Source: Streptomyces orinoci
GTDB taxonomy: Bacteria; Actinomycetota; Actinomycetes; Streptomycetales; Streptomycetaceae
DNA length: 64,000 nt
NCBI RefSeq assembly: GCF_003121295.1
Contig: NZ_PHNC01000006.1
Location: 124,001-188,000 of the forward strand
Direction of reading: 5' to 3'
Below are positions 40,001-50,649 of this stretch, one piece after another. The notes under the pieces were generated by a model. That model had not been told where the DNA came from, did not search any database, and saw nothing but the letters and a program-made list of their open reading frames with translations. How positions within the stretch are numbered: the stretch's first letter is position 1; each line of letters begins with the position of its first letter. The position numbers were made by a program, and so were the translations under genes.

Positions 40001-40311
40001 TTGACGTGCTCCCTGGTCCAATGGCCAGGGGTTCCGGCCTGGGTCGGCTGACCCTTCCGGGGGCTTCCTGCTTCACCGCGCTGTGCCGGGACTTTCGCCC
40101 TGGTCTTACCGGCGCTCCACGAGGCGTTTTGCGTCTCCGCCCGTTCGGCGGCGACGATTCGGCATCCTTCGAACAGGACGTTGCGGGCTGCATTGTGGTC
40201 GCGCAGGCAGTCGTTCCACACCACCCGGGCACACCCGAACGCCCGCGCCAGCGCCCGGCGCCGGCAAGTATCCGGGTAGGCACGGTAGTTGTAGCGCAGC
40301 TGCACAGCCAC
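40001..40311 (-). mobile_element. IS200/IS605-type tnpB remnant with internal deletion and intact right end
   Basis: From GTG 40311 on the minus strand the frame reads AVQLRYNYRAYPDTCRRRAL and ARAFGCARVVWNDCLR, the TnpB N terminus. It then jumps to DHNAARNVLFEGCRIVAAER, the conserved C-terminal RuvC Asp motif. About 300 central residues are missing, but the frame is kept. The right-end hairpin is intact: CCCTGGTC (40011-40018) with GGCCAGGG (40023-40030), followed on the minus strand by GTCAA at 40001. In living elements this is the 3' end of the guide (omega) RNA. No TnpA is present. The left end is not resolved. Confidence 0.75.
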
Positions 40312-40905
40312 GACCCTACCAACGGCGGGTCATATGGAAGGGGCAAACGACTACAGAGGTGGCGGATGTCCTGGAGTTCCTGCGGGGGTGAGGGCCGAGC
40401 GGTGCCGCCGGGTGCGGTGCCGTTTTCCGCCTGTGGCGGGCGCGCCCCGCCCACGCGCCGAAACGGTGCCGCGCCCCGGCAACTACCGCAGCCCCGCCGC
40501 CGATTACCTTCCGTGCACTTCACCGACCCGCTTTTTGGGCGGCATTTACGCAGCAGGCCGGCTCCGTACGCATTCTTTGCCTGCCTTTCCGGCTGCCCGG
40601 CGATAACTGGCCGGATCCCGCCCGTCAGTTGAGTCCGCTATACCCCCTTCGATCGTCAACTCCATTCCGCGCTTCATTCTTTCGTGCAGGTCGTGCGACC
40701 CATGAGTCCCGCCAGATGACTGGCGCCCCGCTCCTCGGTACCCATGTGACCCCCTCCCGGCAGGGAGGACGTTGGCCGGATTACCGCTGTCGGCCCTGGC
40801 CTCAACCCCCTAGCTTCCTCGCACCCCGCCCCCGGACATCCGGATCGGCAAAGTCCGGGATCCGGCGGTGGTGTGACCGCATTCCCGAATTCGCGAGGGG
40901 GGTAA
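40312..40905. other. Upstream region of the membrane NRPS gene, no gene seen
   Basis: These 594 bases contain no supported gene; the open frames crossing them are short or shadows. The stretch is less GC-rich in places (around 40545-40620 and 40860-40900) than the coding flanks, as expected for promoters. The left end of the TnpB remnant must lie within its first 60 bases. The ribosome site of the NRPS is GAGGGGGG, six bases before GTG 40906. No operator could be defined. Confidence 0.4.
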
Positions 40906-43900
40906 GTGCCCTACACCAAAGCGACCCCGGAACACCGGGCGGTGCACCCGGAGGAAAGGCCCGGCAGACTCGAACAGGAAAACCCCCCACCGCCCGTACG
41001 ATTTCTTCCGGAATTCTTCGAGCAGACCTGCGACCGGACTCCGGACGCCCTGGCGGTGGTCTGCGAGGACGAGGAGCTGACCTACGCGGAGCTGGACCGC
41101 CGCGCCAACCGGCTGGCCCATCTGCTCAAGGAGCACGGGATCGGCGCGGGCAGCACGGTGGGCCTTCTGCTCGACCGGTCCGCGTACACCTATGCCGGCC
41201 TGCTGGCCGTACTGAAGACGGGTGCGGCCTATGTGCCCCTGGACCCGTCCTTCCCGGCCGGCCGGGTGCGCCATATCGCCCAGGACGCCGAGCTCAGCGA
41301 GCTGCTGACCACCTCCGCCCGGCGCGAGCAGACCCGGGACGCGGGCTGCCCGGTGCTCGAACTCGACCTATGGGAAGAGAAGTTGGCGGCGCGGCCCGAA
41401 GGCCGGCTGCGGCCGCTGCGCGATTCCTCCGCGCCCTGCTATGTCATCTACACCTCGGGCACCACCGGCCGCCCCAAGGGAGTGGTGATCAGCCACGCCA
41501 ATATCGTCAGCTTCCTCAACGCGGCCGCCCCCGTCTACCGGGTGCGCCGGCAGGACCGCGTCTACCAGGGACTCTCGCTGGCCTTTGACTTCTCCATCGA
41601 GGAGATCTGGCCCGCCTGGATCGCCGGGGCCACCCTCTACGCGGGGCCCGGTGACGACCGCCGGGTGGGCCAGGGGCTCACCGAGTTCCTGGCCCGGCAC
41701 GCCATCACCGTGCTGTGCTGTGTGCCCACCCTGCTCACCACCATCGAGGGTGAACTGCCCGCCCTGCGCACCCTGTTGGTCAGTGGCGAGGCATGCCCGC
41801 CGGACCTGGTGCGCCGCTGGTCGCGACGGGGGCGACGGATCCTCAACGCCTATGGCCCCACCGAGTCCACCGTCACCGCCACCTGCGCCGAACTGCGCCC
41901 CGGCCGGCCGGTGACCATCGGCCGCCCGCTGCCCGGTTACCGGATCGCCATCCTGGACCAGCGGCTGCGGCCGGTGCCGGACGGCGCCGAGGGCGAGATC
42001 TGTGTGGGCGGCCCCGGAGTGGCCACCGGCTATCTCAACCGGCCGGAACTGACCGCCGAGCGCTTTATAGCCAACCCGGTGGCCGCCGACCGGGCCACCG
42101 TCCCCCGCCTCTACCGCACCGGAGACCTGGGCCGGATCACCCCGGCCGGGGAGATCGAGTACCTGGGCCGGGTGGACACCCAGGTCAAGATCCGCGGTTA
42201 TCGCATCGAGTGCGCCGAGATCGAGCAACTGCTGCGCGCCGACCCCGCGGTGGAGAACGCCGTGGTCGTCCCCCGCCAGGTGAACGGCTCCGCCCAGGAC
42301 CTCGTCGGCTATCTCACCCTCACCGCTCCACGCGGCAGCCAGGACGAGGAGGAGCTGCGCGGCCGGCTGCACACCGCCCTGCGCCGCCGGCTCCCGGACT
42401 ATATGATCCCCGCCTTTGTGGAGATCCTGGACGAACTGCCGCTGCTGGCCGCCGACAAGGTGGACCGCTCCCGGCTGCCCGCCCCCGCCTCGGCCCCCTT
42501 CGGCCGCCGCCGCACCGAACCGGTCGCCCCGGCCACCGCGCTGGAGCGCCAACTGGCCTCCGTCTGGCGGGAGATCCTGGGCCTGGCCGAGGTCTCGGTG
42601 GACGACGACTTCTTCTGTGACCTGGGCGGCCACTCAATGGCCGCGGCCAGGCTGATCTCCCGGCTGCGCCGGGAACCCGGGCTGCGGCAGCTGGCCATGG
42701 GCGACCTCTACGCCCATCCCACCATCCGCTCCCTGGCCTCCTGTGCGGCGGCCGCCCAGCACTCCGCCCGGCAGTGCCCCGCGGTACCGGCGCCACCGCC
42801 CCGGCGGCATTCCACCGCCCGGGTATGGACCTTCGGGCTGGCCCAGCTCACGCTCTTCTGTGGCTGGTTGCTGCTGCTCAGCGCGCCGGTGCTGGCGCTG
42901 TTCTACCGGCTGTGCACCACCGTGGGCCTGCCGACGCGCGTGGCGGACGGACCGGGCGCCCTGGCCGTACTGGCCCATCTGGGCTGGGCGGCGTTCATCC
43001 CGCTGGATCTGGCCTGGATGGCGGTGGATCTGGTGGTGCTGCCCGCGGTGGGCGCCCGGCTGCTGATGGGCCGCGTCCGGCCGGGCTGGTATCCGCTGTG
43101 GGGCCGGATCCATCTGCGGTTCTGGCTGCATGGCAAGGTGCTGGCCCTCTCCCCCGCCCGGGCCCTGGCCGGATCGCCGTTCCTGGCGCCCTTTCTGCGG
43201 CTGCTGGGAGCCAGGGTGGGCCATGGCTGCCATCTGGCCACCGTGCCCGCGGTGCCCGCGCTGGTCTCCTTCGGTGATGAGTGCAGCGTCGGCTACGGGG
43301 CACAGGTGCAGCCCTTCGCGGTCGAGGGCGGCCGGCTGCGGCTGGCGCCGGTGACCCTGGGGCCGGGCAGCTGTCTGGGCACCAACAGTGTGCTGCTGCC
43401 GGGGGCCGGGCTGGGCCGGGGGGCGGTGGTGGGAGCCCAGTCACTGGTGCCCGCCGATGTCAGCGTCCCGGACGGCGCCTACTGGGCCGGTTCGCCCGCC
43501 ACGCCACAGGGCGGGAAGCCGGCGCTGATCGCGGAGTTGGAGGCCGCCGCGGACCGGCGCCCCTGGCCGGTCCGGGTGCTGGTCTGCTACGCCCTGGGGG
43601 CGCTGCTGCTGGTACTGGCACCGCTGCTGGTGCCGGCGCCGGGCGCGGTGCTGACCGGCTGGGCGGCCGCCCGGGGCGGACTGCCCCTGGCGCTGGCCTC
43701 GTTGGCGGTCTCCGGGCCGCTGGTCCCGCTGACCACCTGTCTGCTGGTGGTGGCCGTCAAACGCGGCCTGCTGCCCCGGGCCCGTACCGGCATCCATGCC
43801 GAGCGCAGCCCCTTCGGCGCGGCCAAGTGGATCGCCGACGGGATGATGACACTCAGCCTCACCCTCACCCACTCCCTGTACTCCACCCTCTACCTGGTGC

Positions 43901-44994
43901 CCTTCCTCAGGGCCCTGGGGGCGCGCACCGGGCGCTGGGCGGAGGTGGCCACGGTCAGCTTTGTCGATCCCGACCTGCTGGAGATCGGTGAGCGCAGCTT
44001 TGTCGCCGATATCTCCGTGGTGGCTCCGGCGGTCTTCCACCGCGGCCGGATCGCCCTGGCCCCGGCCACCGTGGGCGACCGTGCCTTCGTGGGCAACGGG
44101 GCGCTGCTGCCCGGGGGTTGCCGGCTGGGCGACCGGAGCCTGCTGGGGGTGCACTCGGTGGCGCCGGACGGGCCCATCGAGCCGGAGACCACCTGGCTGG
44201 GTTCGCCCGCGCTGTTCCTGCCCCGCCGGGAGGCCAGCCCCGGCTTCCCGGCCAAGTACACCTTCGCCCCCACCCGGGGACTGATCGCGGCCCGGCTGGC
44301 CATCGAGTATCTGCGGGTCACCCTGCCCGCCACCATCGGCGGGGCGGGCCTGCTGGCCCTGCTGTACACCATGGTCACCCTCGCCCGCCGGCTGCCGCCG
44401 CTCGTCCTGCTCGCCCTGTCCCCCGCCCTGCTGCTGGCCTCCGGGCTGGCCTGCACCCTGGTGGTGGCGGCCCTCAAATGGCTGGTGATCGGCCGCTACC
44501 GGCCGCGTACCGAACCGCTGTGGAGCGTCTGGGTCCGCCGCACCGAGCTGATCACCGGCCTCTACGAGAACCTGGTGGTGCCCGCGCTGGTGGGCCTGGT
44601 GGCCGGAACGCCCTTTATGGCGCCGGTACTTCGCCTGTTCGGGGTGCGGGCGGGGCGGCGCTGCTGGATCGACACCACCTTTGTCACCGAGTTCGACCTG
44701 GTGTCCATCGGGGATGACGCCGCCGTGGCCGGGGCCACCTCACTGCAGACCCATCTCTTCGAGGACCGGGTGATGAAGATGTCCAGGGTCCAAGTGGACC
44801 AAGGCAGTTCGGTGGGCGCCCGCTGTGTGGTGCTCTATGACGCCCGGGTGGGCGCCGGCGCCTCGCTGGACGCGCTCTCCCTGGTCATGAAGGGCGAGAA
44901 CCTGCCCCCGGCGACCGCCTGGCGCGGCATTCCGGCCCGCCCCTGTCCCTCCGGCACCGGCCACCGGCCCAGCACAGCAAGGGAGTCCTCATGA
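40906..44994 (+). CDS. Membrane NRPS of the epsilon-poly-L-lysine synthetase (Pls) type
   Basis: A 1362-residue protein, close in length and order to Pls of Streptomyces albulus. The adenylation domain covers residues 1-545 ([49 protein letters not shown]). The carrier domain has Ser577 in [12 protein letters not shown]. Six membrane spans come in pairs (about 640-720, 889-953, 1133-1198). Three intervening soluble domains (about 765-885, 1008-1105, 1245-1348) have left-handed beta-helix character. In Pls these domains join carrier-bound amino acid to a growing chain without a classical condensation domain. The gene downstream suggests the monomer is 2,4-diaminobutyrate rather than lysine. 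ATGA overlap with that gene. Confidence 0.92.
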   Translation: MPYTKATPEHRAVHPEERPGRLEQENPPPPVRFLPEFFEQTCDRTPDALAVVCEDEELTYAELDRRANRLAHLLKEHGIGAGSTVGLLLDRSAYTYAGLLAVLKTGAAYVPLDPSFPAGRVRHIAQDAELSELLTTSARREQTRDAGCPVLELDLWEEKLAARPEGRLRPLRDSSAPCYVIYTSGTTGRPKGVVISHANIVSFLNAAAPVYRVRRQDRVYQGLSLAFDFSIEEIWPAWIAGATLYAGPGDDRRVGQGLTEFLARHAITVLCCVPTLLTTIEGELPALRTLLVSGEACPPDLVRRWSRRGRRILNAYGPTESTVTATCAELRPGRPVTIGRPLPGYRIAILDQRLRPVPDGAEGEICVGGPGVATGYLNRPELTAERFIANPVAADRATVPRLYRTGDLGRITPAGEIEYLGRVDTQVKIRGYRIECAEIEQLLRADPAVENAVVVPRQVNGSAQDLVGYLTLTAPRGSQDEEELRGRLHTALRRRLPDYMIPAFVEILDELPLLAADKVDRSRLPAPASAPFGRRRTEPVAPATALERQLASVWREILGLAEVSVDDDFFCDLGGHSMAAARLISRLRREPGLRQLAMGDLYAHPTIRSLASCAAAAQHSARQCPAVPAPPPRRHSTARVWTFGLAQLTLFCGWLLLLSAPVLALFYRLCTTVGLPTRVADGPGALAVLAHLGWAAFIPLDLAWMAVDLVVLPAVGARLLMGRVRPGWYPLWGRIHLRFWLHGKVLALSPARALAGSPFLAPFLRLLGARVGHGCHLATVPAVPALVSFGDECSVGYGAQVQPFAVEGGRLRLAPVTLGPGSCLGTNSVLLPGAGLGRGAVVGAQSLVPADVSVPDGAYWAGSPATPQGGKPALIAELEAAADRRPWPVRVLVCYALGALLLVLAPLLVPAPGAVLTGWAAARGGLPLALASLAVSGPLVPLTTCLLVVAVKRGLLPRARTGIHAERSPFGAAKWIADGMMTLSLTLTHSLYSTLYLVPFLRALGARTGRWAEVATVSFVDPDLLEIGERSFVADISVVAPAVFHRGRIALAPATVGDRAFVGNGALLPGGCRLGDRSLLGVHSVAPDGPIEPETTWLGSPALFLPRREASPGFPAKYTFAPTRGLIAARLAIEYLRVTLPATIGGAGLLALLYTMVTLARRLPPLVLLALSPALLLASGLACTLVVAALKWLVIGRYRPRTEPLWSVWVRRTELITGLYENLVVPALVGLVAGTPFMAPVLRLFGVRAGRRCWIDTTFVTEFDLVSIGDDAAVAGATSLQTHLFEDRVMKMSRVQVDQGSSVGARCVVLYDARVGAGASLDALSLVMKGENLPPATAWRGIPARPCPSGTGHRPSTARESS

Positions 44995-46364
44995 CCGCCG
45001 CCGATGTCACCGCCTGGCACGGTCCCCGGGTGCACGGGGATCTGCCCGGTCCGCGCTCGGCCGAGCTGCTGGCCCGCCAGCGGCACTGGGAGTCCAACGC
45101 CCGTACCTACCCCCGGCGGTTGCCCATCGCACCGGCGGAGGGGCATGGGCCCTGGCTGCGGGACGTGGACGGCAATGTGTTCATCGACTTCCTGGCCGGT
45201 GCCGGGGTGCTCTCACTGGGCCATGGCCACCCGGAGCTGGTGGCGGCGGTGACCCGGCAGGCCGCCCGGCTCACCCATGGCCTGGACTTCCCCACTCCGG
45301 TCAAGGACGCCTTTGTCGAGGCCCAGTTGTCCATGCTGCCGGCCGCGCTGCGGGAGCGGATGAAGGTACATCTGTGCGGGCCCACCGGAGCCAATGCGGT
45401 GGACGCGGCGGTGAAGCTGTGCAAGACGGCCACCGGTCGCGGGGAGGTGGTCGCCTTCCAGGGCGCCTTCCATGGCAGCAGCCATGCCGCCATGGCGCTC
45501 ACCGGGCTGGTCGCCCAGAAGCAGCCGGTGGCCAACGGCATGCCGGGGGTGCACTTCTTCCCGTACTCCTACTGCGGCCGCTGCCCGCTGGCGCTGTCAC
45601 CGGACGACTGCGAGACCAACTGCGCGGCGTTCCTGGAACGTTCGCTGCACGACGGCAACGGCGGGGTGCCGCTGCCGGCCGCGGTGGTGCTGGAACTGGT
45701 CCAGGGTGAGGGCGGCGTCATCCCGGCCCGCCTGGAGTTCGTCACCCGCGTCCGGGAGCTGACCCGTGAGCTGGACATCCCGCTGATCGTGGACGAGGTG
45801 CAGACCGGCTGCGGGCGCACCGGCAGCTGGTTCGCCTTTGAGCAGTACGGCATCGAACCCGATGTGATCGTGGCCTCCAAGGCGCTCAGCGGCATCGGCG
45901 CCCCGGTGGCCCTGATCATCTATGACCGCCGGCTGGATGTCTGGGCGCCGGGCGCGCACACCGGAACGTTCCGCGGCAACCAACTGGCCTTCGCCGCCGG
46001 GGTGGAGACGGTACGCATCATCCGGGAGCAGGGCGTGCTGGCCAATGTCCGGGCGCGCGGCGCCCAGATCCGGCAGCGCCTGGGGGAGCTGGACGACTGC
46101 CGCTGGGTGCGGGAGGTGCGCGGCCTTGGCCTGATGTGGGGCGTCGAACTGGCCGATCCCCGGGACGGCCGCCCGGCGCCCGAGCTCGCACGGGCGGTGC
46201 AGGACCATGCGCTGCGGCATGGTCTGATCACCGAGCTGGGCGGGCGGGCGGACAGCGTGGTACGGGTGCTGCCGCCGCTGAATGTCACCGAGGAGGTGGT
46301 GGACACCGCCTGCTCGATCCTGGTGGCCGCCGTGCGGAAGTGCGCCGCCCCGCCGGCCCGTTAG
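44991..46364 (+). CDS. Diaminobutyrate--2-oxoglutarate aminotransferase
   Basis: A 457-residue class III PLP aminotransferase whose ATG overlaps the NRPS stop. [39 protein letters not shown] opens the protein. [56 protein letters not shown] and the Schiff-base Lys297 in [13 protein letters not shown] follow. The order and motifs match DABA aminotransferase (EctB/Dat-like), which makes L-2,4-diaminobutyrate from aspartate semialdehyde with glutamate as amino donor. Coupled translation with the poly-amino-acid synthetase strongly suggests it supplies the monomer. No ectoine synthase or acetyltransferase lies nearby. Confidence 0.9.
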   Translation: MTAADVTAWHGPRVHGDLPGPRSAELLARQRHWESNARTYPRRLPIAPAEGHGPWLRDVDGNVFIDFLAGAGVLSLGHGHPELVAAVTRQAARLTHGLDFPTPVKDAFVEAQLSMLPAALRERMKVHLCGPTGANAVDAAVKLCKTATGRGEVVAFQGAFHGSSHAAMALTGLVAQKQPVANGMPGVHFFPYSYCGRCPLALSPDDCETNCAAFLERSLHDGNGGVPLPAAVVLELVQGEGGVIPARLEFVTRVRELTRELDIPLIVDEVQTGCGRTGSWFAFEQYGIEPDVIVASKALSGIGAPVALIIYDRRLDVWAPGAHTGTFRGNQLAFAAGVETVRIIREQGVLANVRARGAQIRQRLGELDDCRWVREVRGLGLMWGVELADPRDGRPAPELARAVQDHALRHGLITELGGRADSVVRVLPPLNVTEEVVDTACSILVAAVRKCAAPPAR

Positions 46365-48301
46365 CCGTCCTTGCCGGATTCCTCCACGTCATCCGCGCTG
46401 AGCAGGGCCACCCGGTGGTTGAGCTGGACGGTGTAGTAGTGCTTCCGGCCGACCACCACGGTGCCCTGCTTGGCCGCGTAGTCGTCCGCCTCGGCGGCCG
46501 GGGCGGTGGCCACATACGCCTGCCCGGCGGGGACGGTGTAGAGGCCCAGCGCGGTCTGCGCGGAGGGCGGCTGGCCCTTGGGGTAGGAGTCGGCGGCCGG
46601 ATAGGCGCTGCCATAGACCGGGATGGCGGTGGCCCCGGGGCGGGGCCGGACGATCCGGGCGGTGCCGCCGTCGGAGCGGGTGTATTTGCCGCCCGGGTTG
46701 TAGAACCACGCCTTGCGGCCGGAGAACCAGATGGCTGTCCAGTCGCCCTGCCGGTCGGCGACCACGAACTGCTGCCCGGCGACGACCGAACTCCCCCAGT
46801 CCTCAATGGCGTTGCTGCCGCCGCTCTCTCCCGGGTGGATGGCGGGGTCGGGGAAGAGCGGTGCGCTGTTGCCCGGCGAGGTGTGTACAAAGAGCAGATT
46901 GGCGGGCTGGGTCTGGTTGCTGCAAGTGGTGGTGCGACGACGGGACTTGGCGCTCTTGGGGGACTTGGGGGCGCGCTGGCAGATCCGTACCGTCTGCTTG
47001 TTGCCGGCGAAGGGGGGCGCGATGGTGACCACCGATCCGACGGCGGGGGTGCTTCTTTCGGGTTCGGCGTCATCGTGCGCCTGCAGCAGGTCCATAAAGG
47101 CGTTCCAGTCCCAGTAGGGGCCGGGATCCCAGTGCATGCCGCCCACGGCCTCCCGGGTGATGCCCGGTACGTTGTCGTGCCCGATGATGTGCTGCCGGTC
47201 CAGCGGGACGTGGTAGCGCTCGGCCAGATAACGCACCAGGGAGGCGGTGGCCTTGTACTGGGTGGGGGTGAACCAGGCGGCGCCCTGGGCCGCGAAGCCC
47301 TCGTGCTCGATGCCGATCGAGTGCAGGTTAAACCAGTAATTGCCGCTGTGGAAGGCCACGTTCTTGGTGGCCACCATCTGGGTCACCGCCCCGTCGGAGG
47401 AGCGCACCACATAGTGCGCCGAGGTGCGGGCGGCGGTGTTCTGGAAGGTGGCGATCATCCCGCTGTAACTGCCCTCGGCGTCATGGATGACGATGTAGTC
47501 GATGGGGATGCCGTTCTCGGTCCGGTTGGTGTTCTGGTAGTTGCCGGCGGCGGCGGGTACGAACCGGCAGCCGGCGCCCGCGGGGCACTCGGTATCGGTC
47601 CGGGCGGCGTCCGGGGCCAGCCGGAGCCGGGCCAGCTGGCCCCGGTCGGGGACCGCATTGGGGTCGGCGGGCAGCCGTACCTCCTGCCCGTCGGAGCGCA
47701 CCCGGTGGGCGCCCCGGCGCATGGTGGCGTACACCTCGTCGGCGAAGGCCGCCGCGCCGCTCCGGCCGGGCGCCTGGCTGTAGCGGGCCACCGCCCCGTA
47801 CCACTGGGCGGGGTCGCGGGGGCGGCCACCGGTCAGCGCCTGCTCGTACTGGGCGAGCAGCGCGGCGCCGCCCCGGATGTTCTCCCGGTCCTCGGTGCGC
47901 AGCCGCTCCCCCGGGGTGCGCAGCAGCTGGGCGGCGGTGTCCAGGGTGTGCAGCGAGGCATCACCGGACCGGGCGCGGTCCGGTTCGGCGGGCGGGCGGG
48001 CGGCGGCATCGCCCGGGGTGGCGGCGTCCGCCGTGGCGGCCTCGGCGGCGGTGGCATCGGTGAGGTGGAGCAGGCCGTATCCGGCGCTGGTGCTGGGCTG
48101 TCCGGTATGGGACTCCCACCAGGAGGTCTGGTAGCTCAGGGCGAGCAGTACCTGCGGGGGCACCTGGAATTCGGCGGCGGCGTCCAGGAACGCCTGCTGG
48201 ACGGTGGCGGCGGGGGCACCGCTGGCCGGGAGGATCCCCGGCAGGGACAACAGCACGCTCGCACCCAGCCGGGCGCTGAGGCGTTTGGCGTAACGGCGCA
48301 T
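46361..48301 (-). CDS. Secreted N-acetylmuramoyl-L-alanine amidase (Amidase_2)
   Basis: ATG 48301 with GGAGAA upstream gives 646 residues. A signal peptide ([31 protein letters not shown]) leads a helical, Ala-rich N-terminal region of about 250 residues containing [19 protein letters not shown]. The amidase domain (residues about 270-430) has [48 protein letters not shown] and [13 protein letters not shown]. The His and Glu residues match the zinc site of the Amidase_2/PGRP fold. The C-terminal 200 residues are an SH3-like or lectin-like region. It hydrolyses the amide between MurNAc and L-alanine in peptidoglycan. It converges on the aminotransferase gene with a four-base overlap. Confidence 0.88.
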   Translation of the reverse strand: MRRYAKRLSARLGASVLLSLPGILPASGAPAATVQQAFLDAAAEFQVPPQVLLALSYQTSWWESHTGQPSTSAGYGLLHLTDATAAEAATADAATPGDAAARPPAEPDRARSGDASLHTLDTAAQLLRTPGERLRTEDRENIRGGAALLAQYEQALTGGRPRDPAQWYGAVARYSQAPGRSGAAAFADEVYATMRRGAHRVRSDGQEVRLPADPNAVPDRGQLARLRLAPDAARTDTECPAGAGCRFVPAAAGNYQNTNRTENGIPIDYIVIHDAEGSYSGMIATFQNTAARTSAHYVVRSSDGAVTQMVATKNVAFHSGNYWFNLHSIGIEHEGFAAQGAAWFTPTQYKATASLVRYLAERYHVPLDRQHIIGHDNVPGITREAVGGMHWDPGPYWDWNAFMDLLQAHDDAEPERSTPAVGSVVTIAPPFAGNKQTVRICQRAPKSPKSAKSRRRTTTCSNQTQPANLLFVHTSPGNSAPLFPDPAIHPGESGGSNAIEDWGSSVVAGQQFVVADRQGDWTAIWFSGRKAWFYNPGGKYTRSDGGTARIVRPRPGATAIPVYGSAYPAADSYPKGQPPSAQTALGLYTVPAGQAYVATAPAAEADDYAAKQGTVVVGRKHYYTVQLNHRVALLSADDVEESGKDG

Positions 48302-48552
48302 GCGGGTTCTCCAACGGGCCAAGAGCGGGCGGTGAAATCCGCGGAGGCACCCCGCGGGTCTCCCCCACCATTGCCCGGTGCAGGGCCTTTCCTCCTCGGC
48401 GGAGCACCACAACACCCCTGATGGCGGCGCCCGGGAAGACCCTGGGATTCCGCCGGCCGGCGGAGCGGGCATACCGGATGGCGGTCACCGGCGCCACTGG
48501 AGCGTCCTGTGCTAGGGGGCCGCGGCGCCGGGTGCTTCCGGACATGGCAAAA
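48302..48552. other. Spacer between amidase and transglycosylase copy 2
   Basis: No gene is supported in these 251 bases. It should contain the amidase promoter on the minus strand; no clear consensus is visible. The adjacent 48553-48604 is the copied terminator of direct repeat B. Confidence 0.4.
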
Positions 48553-48930
48553 GGGCGGCGGCTCCGGCTGGGTGCCGGGGCCGCCGCCCTGAGGGAGCGC
48601 TTCTTTAGTACGCGGAGTTGACGTTGTCCATGGAGCCATAGGTCTTGGCCGCGTAGTTGCAGGACGCCACGATGTTGGCCACCGGGTCCCAGATGTTCCA
48701 CGACGTGCCGTCCACATGGAACGCCTTGAAGGTCGGGTCGATGATCTGCAGCAGACCCTTGGACGGGATACCGGCCTGGGCGTTGACATCCCAGTCATTG
48801 ATCGCCTGCGGGTTACCGCTCGACTCACGCATGATGTTGCGCTTGATGCCGTCGTAGGAGCCGGGGATGCCCTTGGCGTGCATGATGTCCAGCGCCTGGC
48901 TGATCCAGCCGTCCAGGTTGTCCGCGTACA
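48553..48930 (-). repeat. Direct repeat B (378 bp) with 38228-38605
   Basis: The second copy of the block, in the same orientation, covers the terminator hairpin and the last 325 bases of the second transglycosylase gene. The only difference in the terminator tail is one T-to-C change in the T run (CTTTTTTAG versus CTTCTTTAG). The segment outside the protein is identical otherwise, which points to recent duplication or gene conversion. Confidence 0.85.
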
Positions 48931-49447
48931 CCTTCGGAGCCGGAGCGGCCGGAGCGGCCGGAGCGGCCGGGGCAGCCGGAGCGGCGGCGATGGGCTTACG
49001 GGCCTCGGAACGGCTGGCGGCCTCCTTGGCGGCACGCTCCTTGGCGGCCTTGTCGGCCTTGGCCTTCTCGGCGGCCTTCGCCTTCTCGGCCTTGGCCTTC
49101 TCGGCCTTGGCCTTCTCCGCCTTGGCCTTCTCGGCACGCTCCTTGTCCGCACGCTCCCGCGCGGCCTTGGCGGCCTTCGCGTCGGCGTCGGCCTTCTTGC
49201 GCTCCGCGGCCTGCGTCTTCGCCTGGGCGGCAGCGGCGTCGGCCCGCTTGGCCAGCTCCGCGTCGTGATCCTGGCCGAAAGCCTTGGCGCTGAACGCCAC
49301 CGGCTTGACCTCGGCCGACTGCTCGGCGGCCGAGGCGCCGCCCACCGCGGTGAACACCACGGCAGCCGCACCGGCGGCCGTCAGCGCGGCGGCGGAAACC
49401 TTGTGGACCTTGGACAGACGGGTATAGCCAGAGTGGTTGGAGCGCAT
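48605..49447 (-). CDS. Secreted lytic transglycosylase (SLT domain), copy 2
   Basis: The 280-residue precursor starts at ATG 49447 (MRSNHSGYTRLSKVHKVSAAAL, signal peptide to about residue 42). Its central region is a longer Lys/Ala/Glu coiled coil with repeated KAEKAKAEKA units, about 35 residues longer than in copy 1, coded by 15-base repeats around 49045-49140. A linker with repeated Ala-Pro-Ala follows. The C-terminal domain has Glu208 in RNIMRESSGNPQ and is almost identical to that of copy 1 at 38280. It acts on peptidoglycan outside the cell. The length of the coiled stalk is the main difference, perhaps setting reach or anchoring. Confidence 0.9.
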   Translation of the reverse strand: MRSNHSGYTRLSKVHKVSAAALTAAGAAAVVFTAVGGASAAEQSAEVKPVAFSAKAFGQDHDAELAKRADAAAAQAKTQAAERKKADADAKAAKAARERADKERAEKAKAEKAKAEKAKAEKAKAAEKAKADKAAKERAAKEAASRSEARKPIAAAPAAPAAPAAPAAPAPKVYADNLDGWISQALDIMHAKGIPGSYDGIKRNIMRESSGNPQAINDWDVNAQAGIPSKGLLQIIDPTFKAFHVDGTSWNIWDPVANIVASCNYAAKTYGSMDNVNSAY

Positions 49448-49600
49448 AACGAAGCAGAACCTCGATTTCGATCGCGGATGCCGCAGCGGCCGGAAGCCCG
49501 GCATGCGGAAGGCGCCGTATCCGATCCACGGCGCCCTGCGGCCCAGCCATTGTTAGCGGCCCGGAAAACCCGGTACAAGACTGTGACCTACTACCGCACA
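49448..49600 (-). promoter_or_regulatory. Conserved leader of transglycosylase copy 2
   Basis: Read on the minus strand, AGGTCACA, GCTAACAATGG, CGCAGGGCGCCGTGGATCGG, a GGCGCC stem and GGCCGCTGCGGCA follow in the same order as before copy 1, with different sequence between them. Conservation of spaced blocks rather than of the whole region suggests RNA structure or protein sites. Confidence 0.5.
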
Positions 49601-49697
49601 CCGCATTGAAGCGACCAGAAACCGGCGAAAGCCGCCAGAAATCGCCCTCACTCAGCACTAACCACTTCAGTAAGTGATCTGCGTCCCATGACCTGGC

Positions 49698-50612
49698 TCA
49701 CAGCCGCTGGGCCCCCGGCGCCGGGAGGTGGGCGAAGGCGTGCCGGATGTGCCGGCCCGGGGAGCTGTCGGTGGTCAGGTCGCGGCCGTAGCGGGCCGCG
49801 GTATCGACCGGGCTGACGGACTCCGCCTGCCAGCCCATGGCGGACAGCCGGTGGTCGGCCGGGGGGCGGGGGTCGGCGTGGACCAGCTGGGAGATGCCGA
49901 TGCGCAGATCGGCGTGACGGGAGGCTCTGGCGGTGGCGGCGACCGCCCCCTCGACCTCCTGGACCTGTTCGACGGCCAGCCGGCTGCCGGGGGCGGACAG
50001 GCGGTGGATCTCGGCGAAGAGGCGTTCCTCGGCGTCCGCCGGAAGGTAGGGCAGCAGCCCTTCGGCCAGCCAGGCGGTGGGCCGGGTGCGGTCGAAGCCG
50101 GCCTCCCGGAGGGCGGCGGCCCAGTCCTCGCGCAGGTCGGCCGGCACCGGCCGGTGCACACAGGCGCGGCGGGCGCCCCGGTCCCGCAGCACCCGGAGCT
50201 TGAAGTCCAGGACGGCGGGCTGGTCGATTTCGAAGACGGTGGTGCCCTGGGGCCAGTCCAGGCGGTGCGCGCGGGTGTCCAACCCGGAGGCCAGGATGAC
50301 CACTTGGCCGATTCCCGAACGGGCGGCGTCCTGGAGGTAGTCGTCGAAGGCGCGCGAACGGACCGCGATATAGCGGGAGGCGGCGGCCCAGCCGCCCTGG
50401 GGCGACCCGGTGACCTCGGGGTCGTCGGCCGAGTCCGGCATGGGCACCGGCGGCTGCGCCTCGGCCAGGAACCAGGCGGCGTAGGGGTCAACTATCAGGG
50501 GATCGGGGCGGGTTGACTCGATCGCCCGGCCCGAGGCCACCGCCAGCGCGGTGATGCCCACCCCCGAGACAATGTCCCATTCATCCGTACTACCGCGACG
50601 CACGCCGTCCAC
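49698..50612 (-). CDS. Class I SAM-dependent methyltransferase (TIGR00027-type)
   Basis: GTG 50612 behind GGAGGG is preferred; an in-frame ATG at 50630 lacks a ribosome site. The 304-residue protein reads STDEWDIVSGVGITALAVASGRA, DPLIVDPYAAWFLA, then SRYIAVRSRAFDDYLQDA and the SAM motif QVVILASGLDTRAHRLDWP. VFEIDQPAVLDFK and WLAEGLLPYLPADAEERLF complete the signature of the streptomycete O-methyltransferase family related to leucine-carboxyl methyltransferase PPM1. Substrate unknown. Confidence 0.85.
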   Translation of the reverse strand: MDGVRRGSTDEWDIVSGVGITALAVASGRAIESTRPDPLIVDPYAAWFLAEAQPPVPMPDSADDPEVTGSPQGGWAAASRYIAVRSRAFDDYLQDAARSGIGQVVILASGLDTRAHRLDWPQGTTVFEIDQPAVLDFKLRVLRDRGARRACVHRPVPADLREDWAAALREAGFDRTRPTAWLAEGLLPYLPADAEERLFAEIHRLSAPGSRLAVEQVQEVEGAVAATARASRHADLRIGISQLVHADPRPPADHRLSAMGWQAESVSPVDTAARYGRDLTTDSSPGRHIRHAFAHLPAPGAQRL

Positions 50613-50649
50613 CAGGCCCTCCAGCCACATCAGTTAACGCGAAAACACA

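Noticed and set aside
40629..41588. Plus-strand frame overlapping the start of the Pls-type NRPS
   Set aside because: The NRPS frame shows all adenylation motifs; this alternative frame is Arg/Gly-rich shadow.
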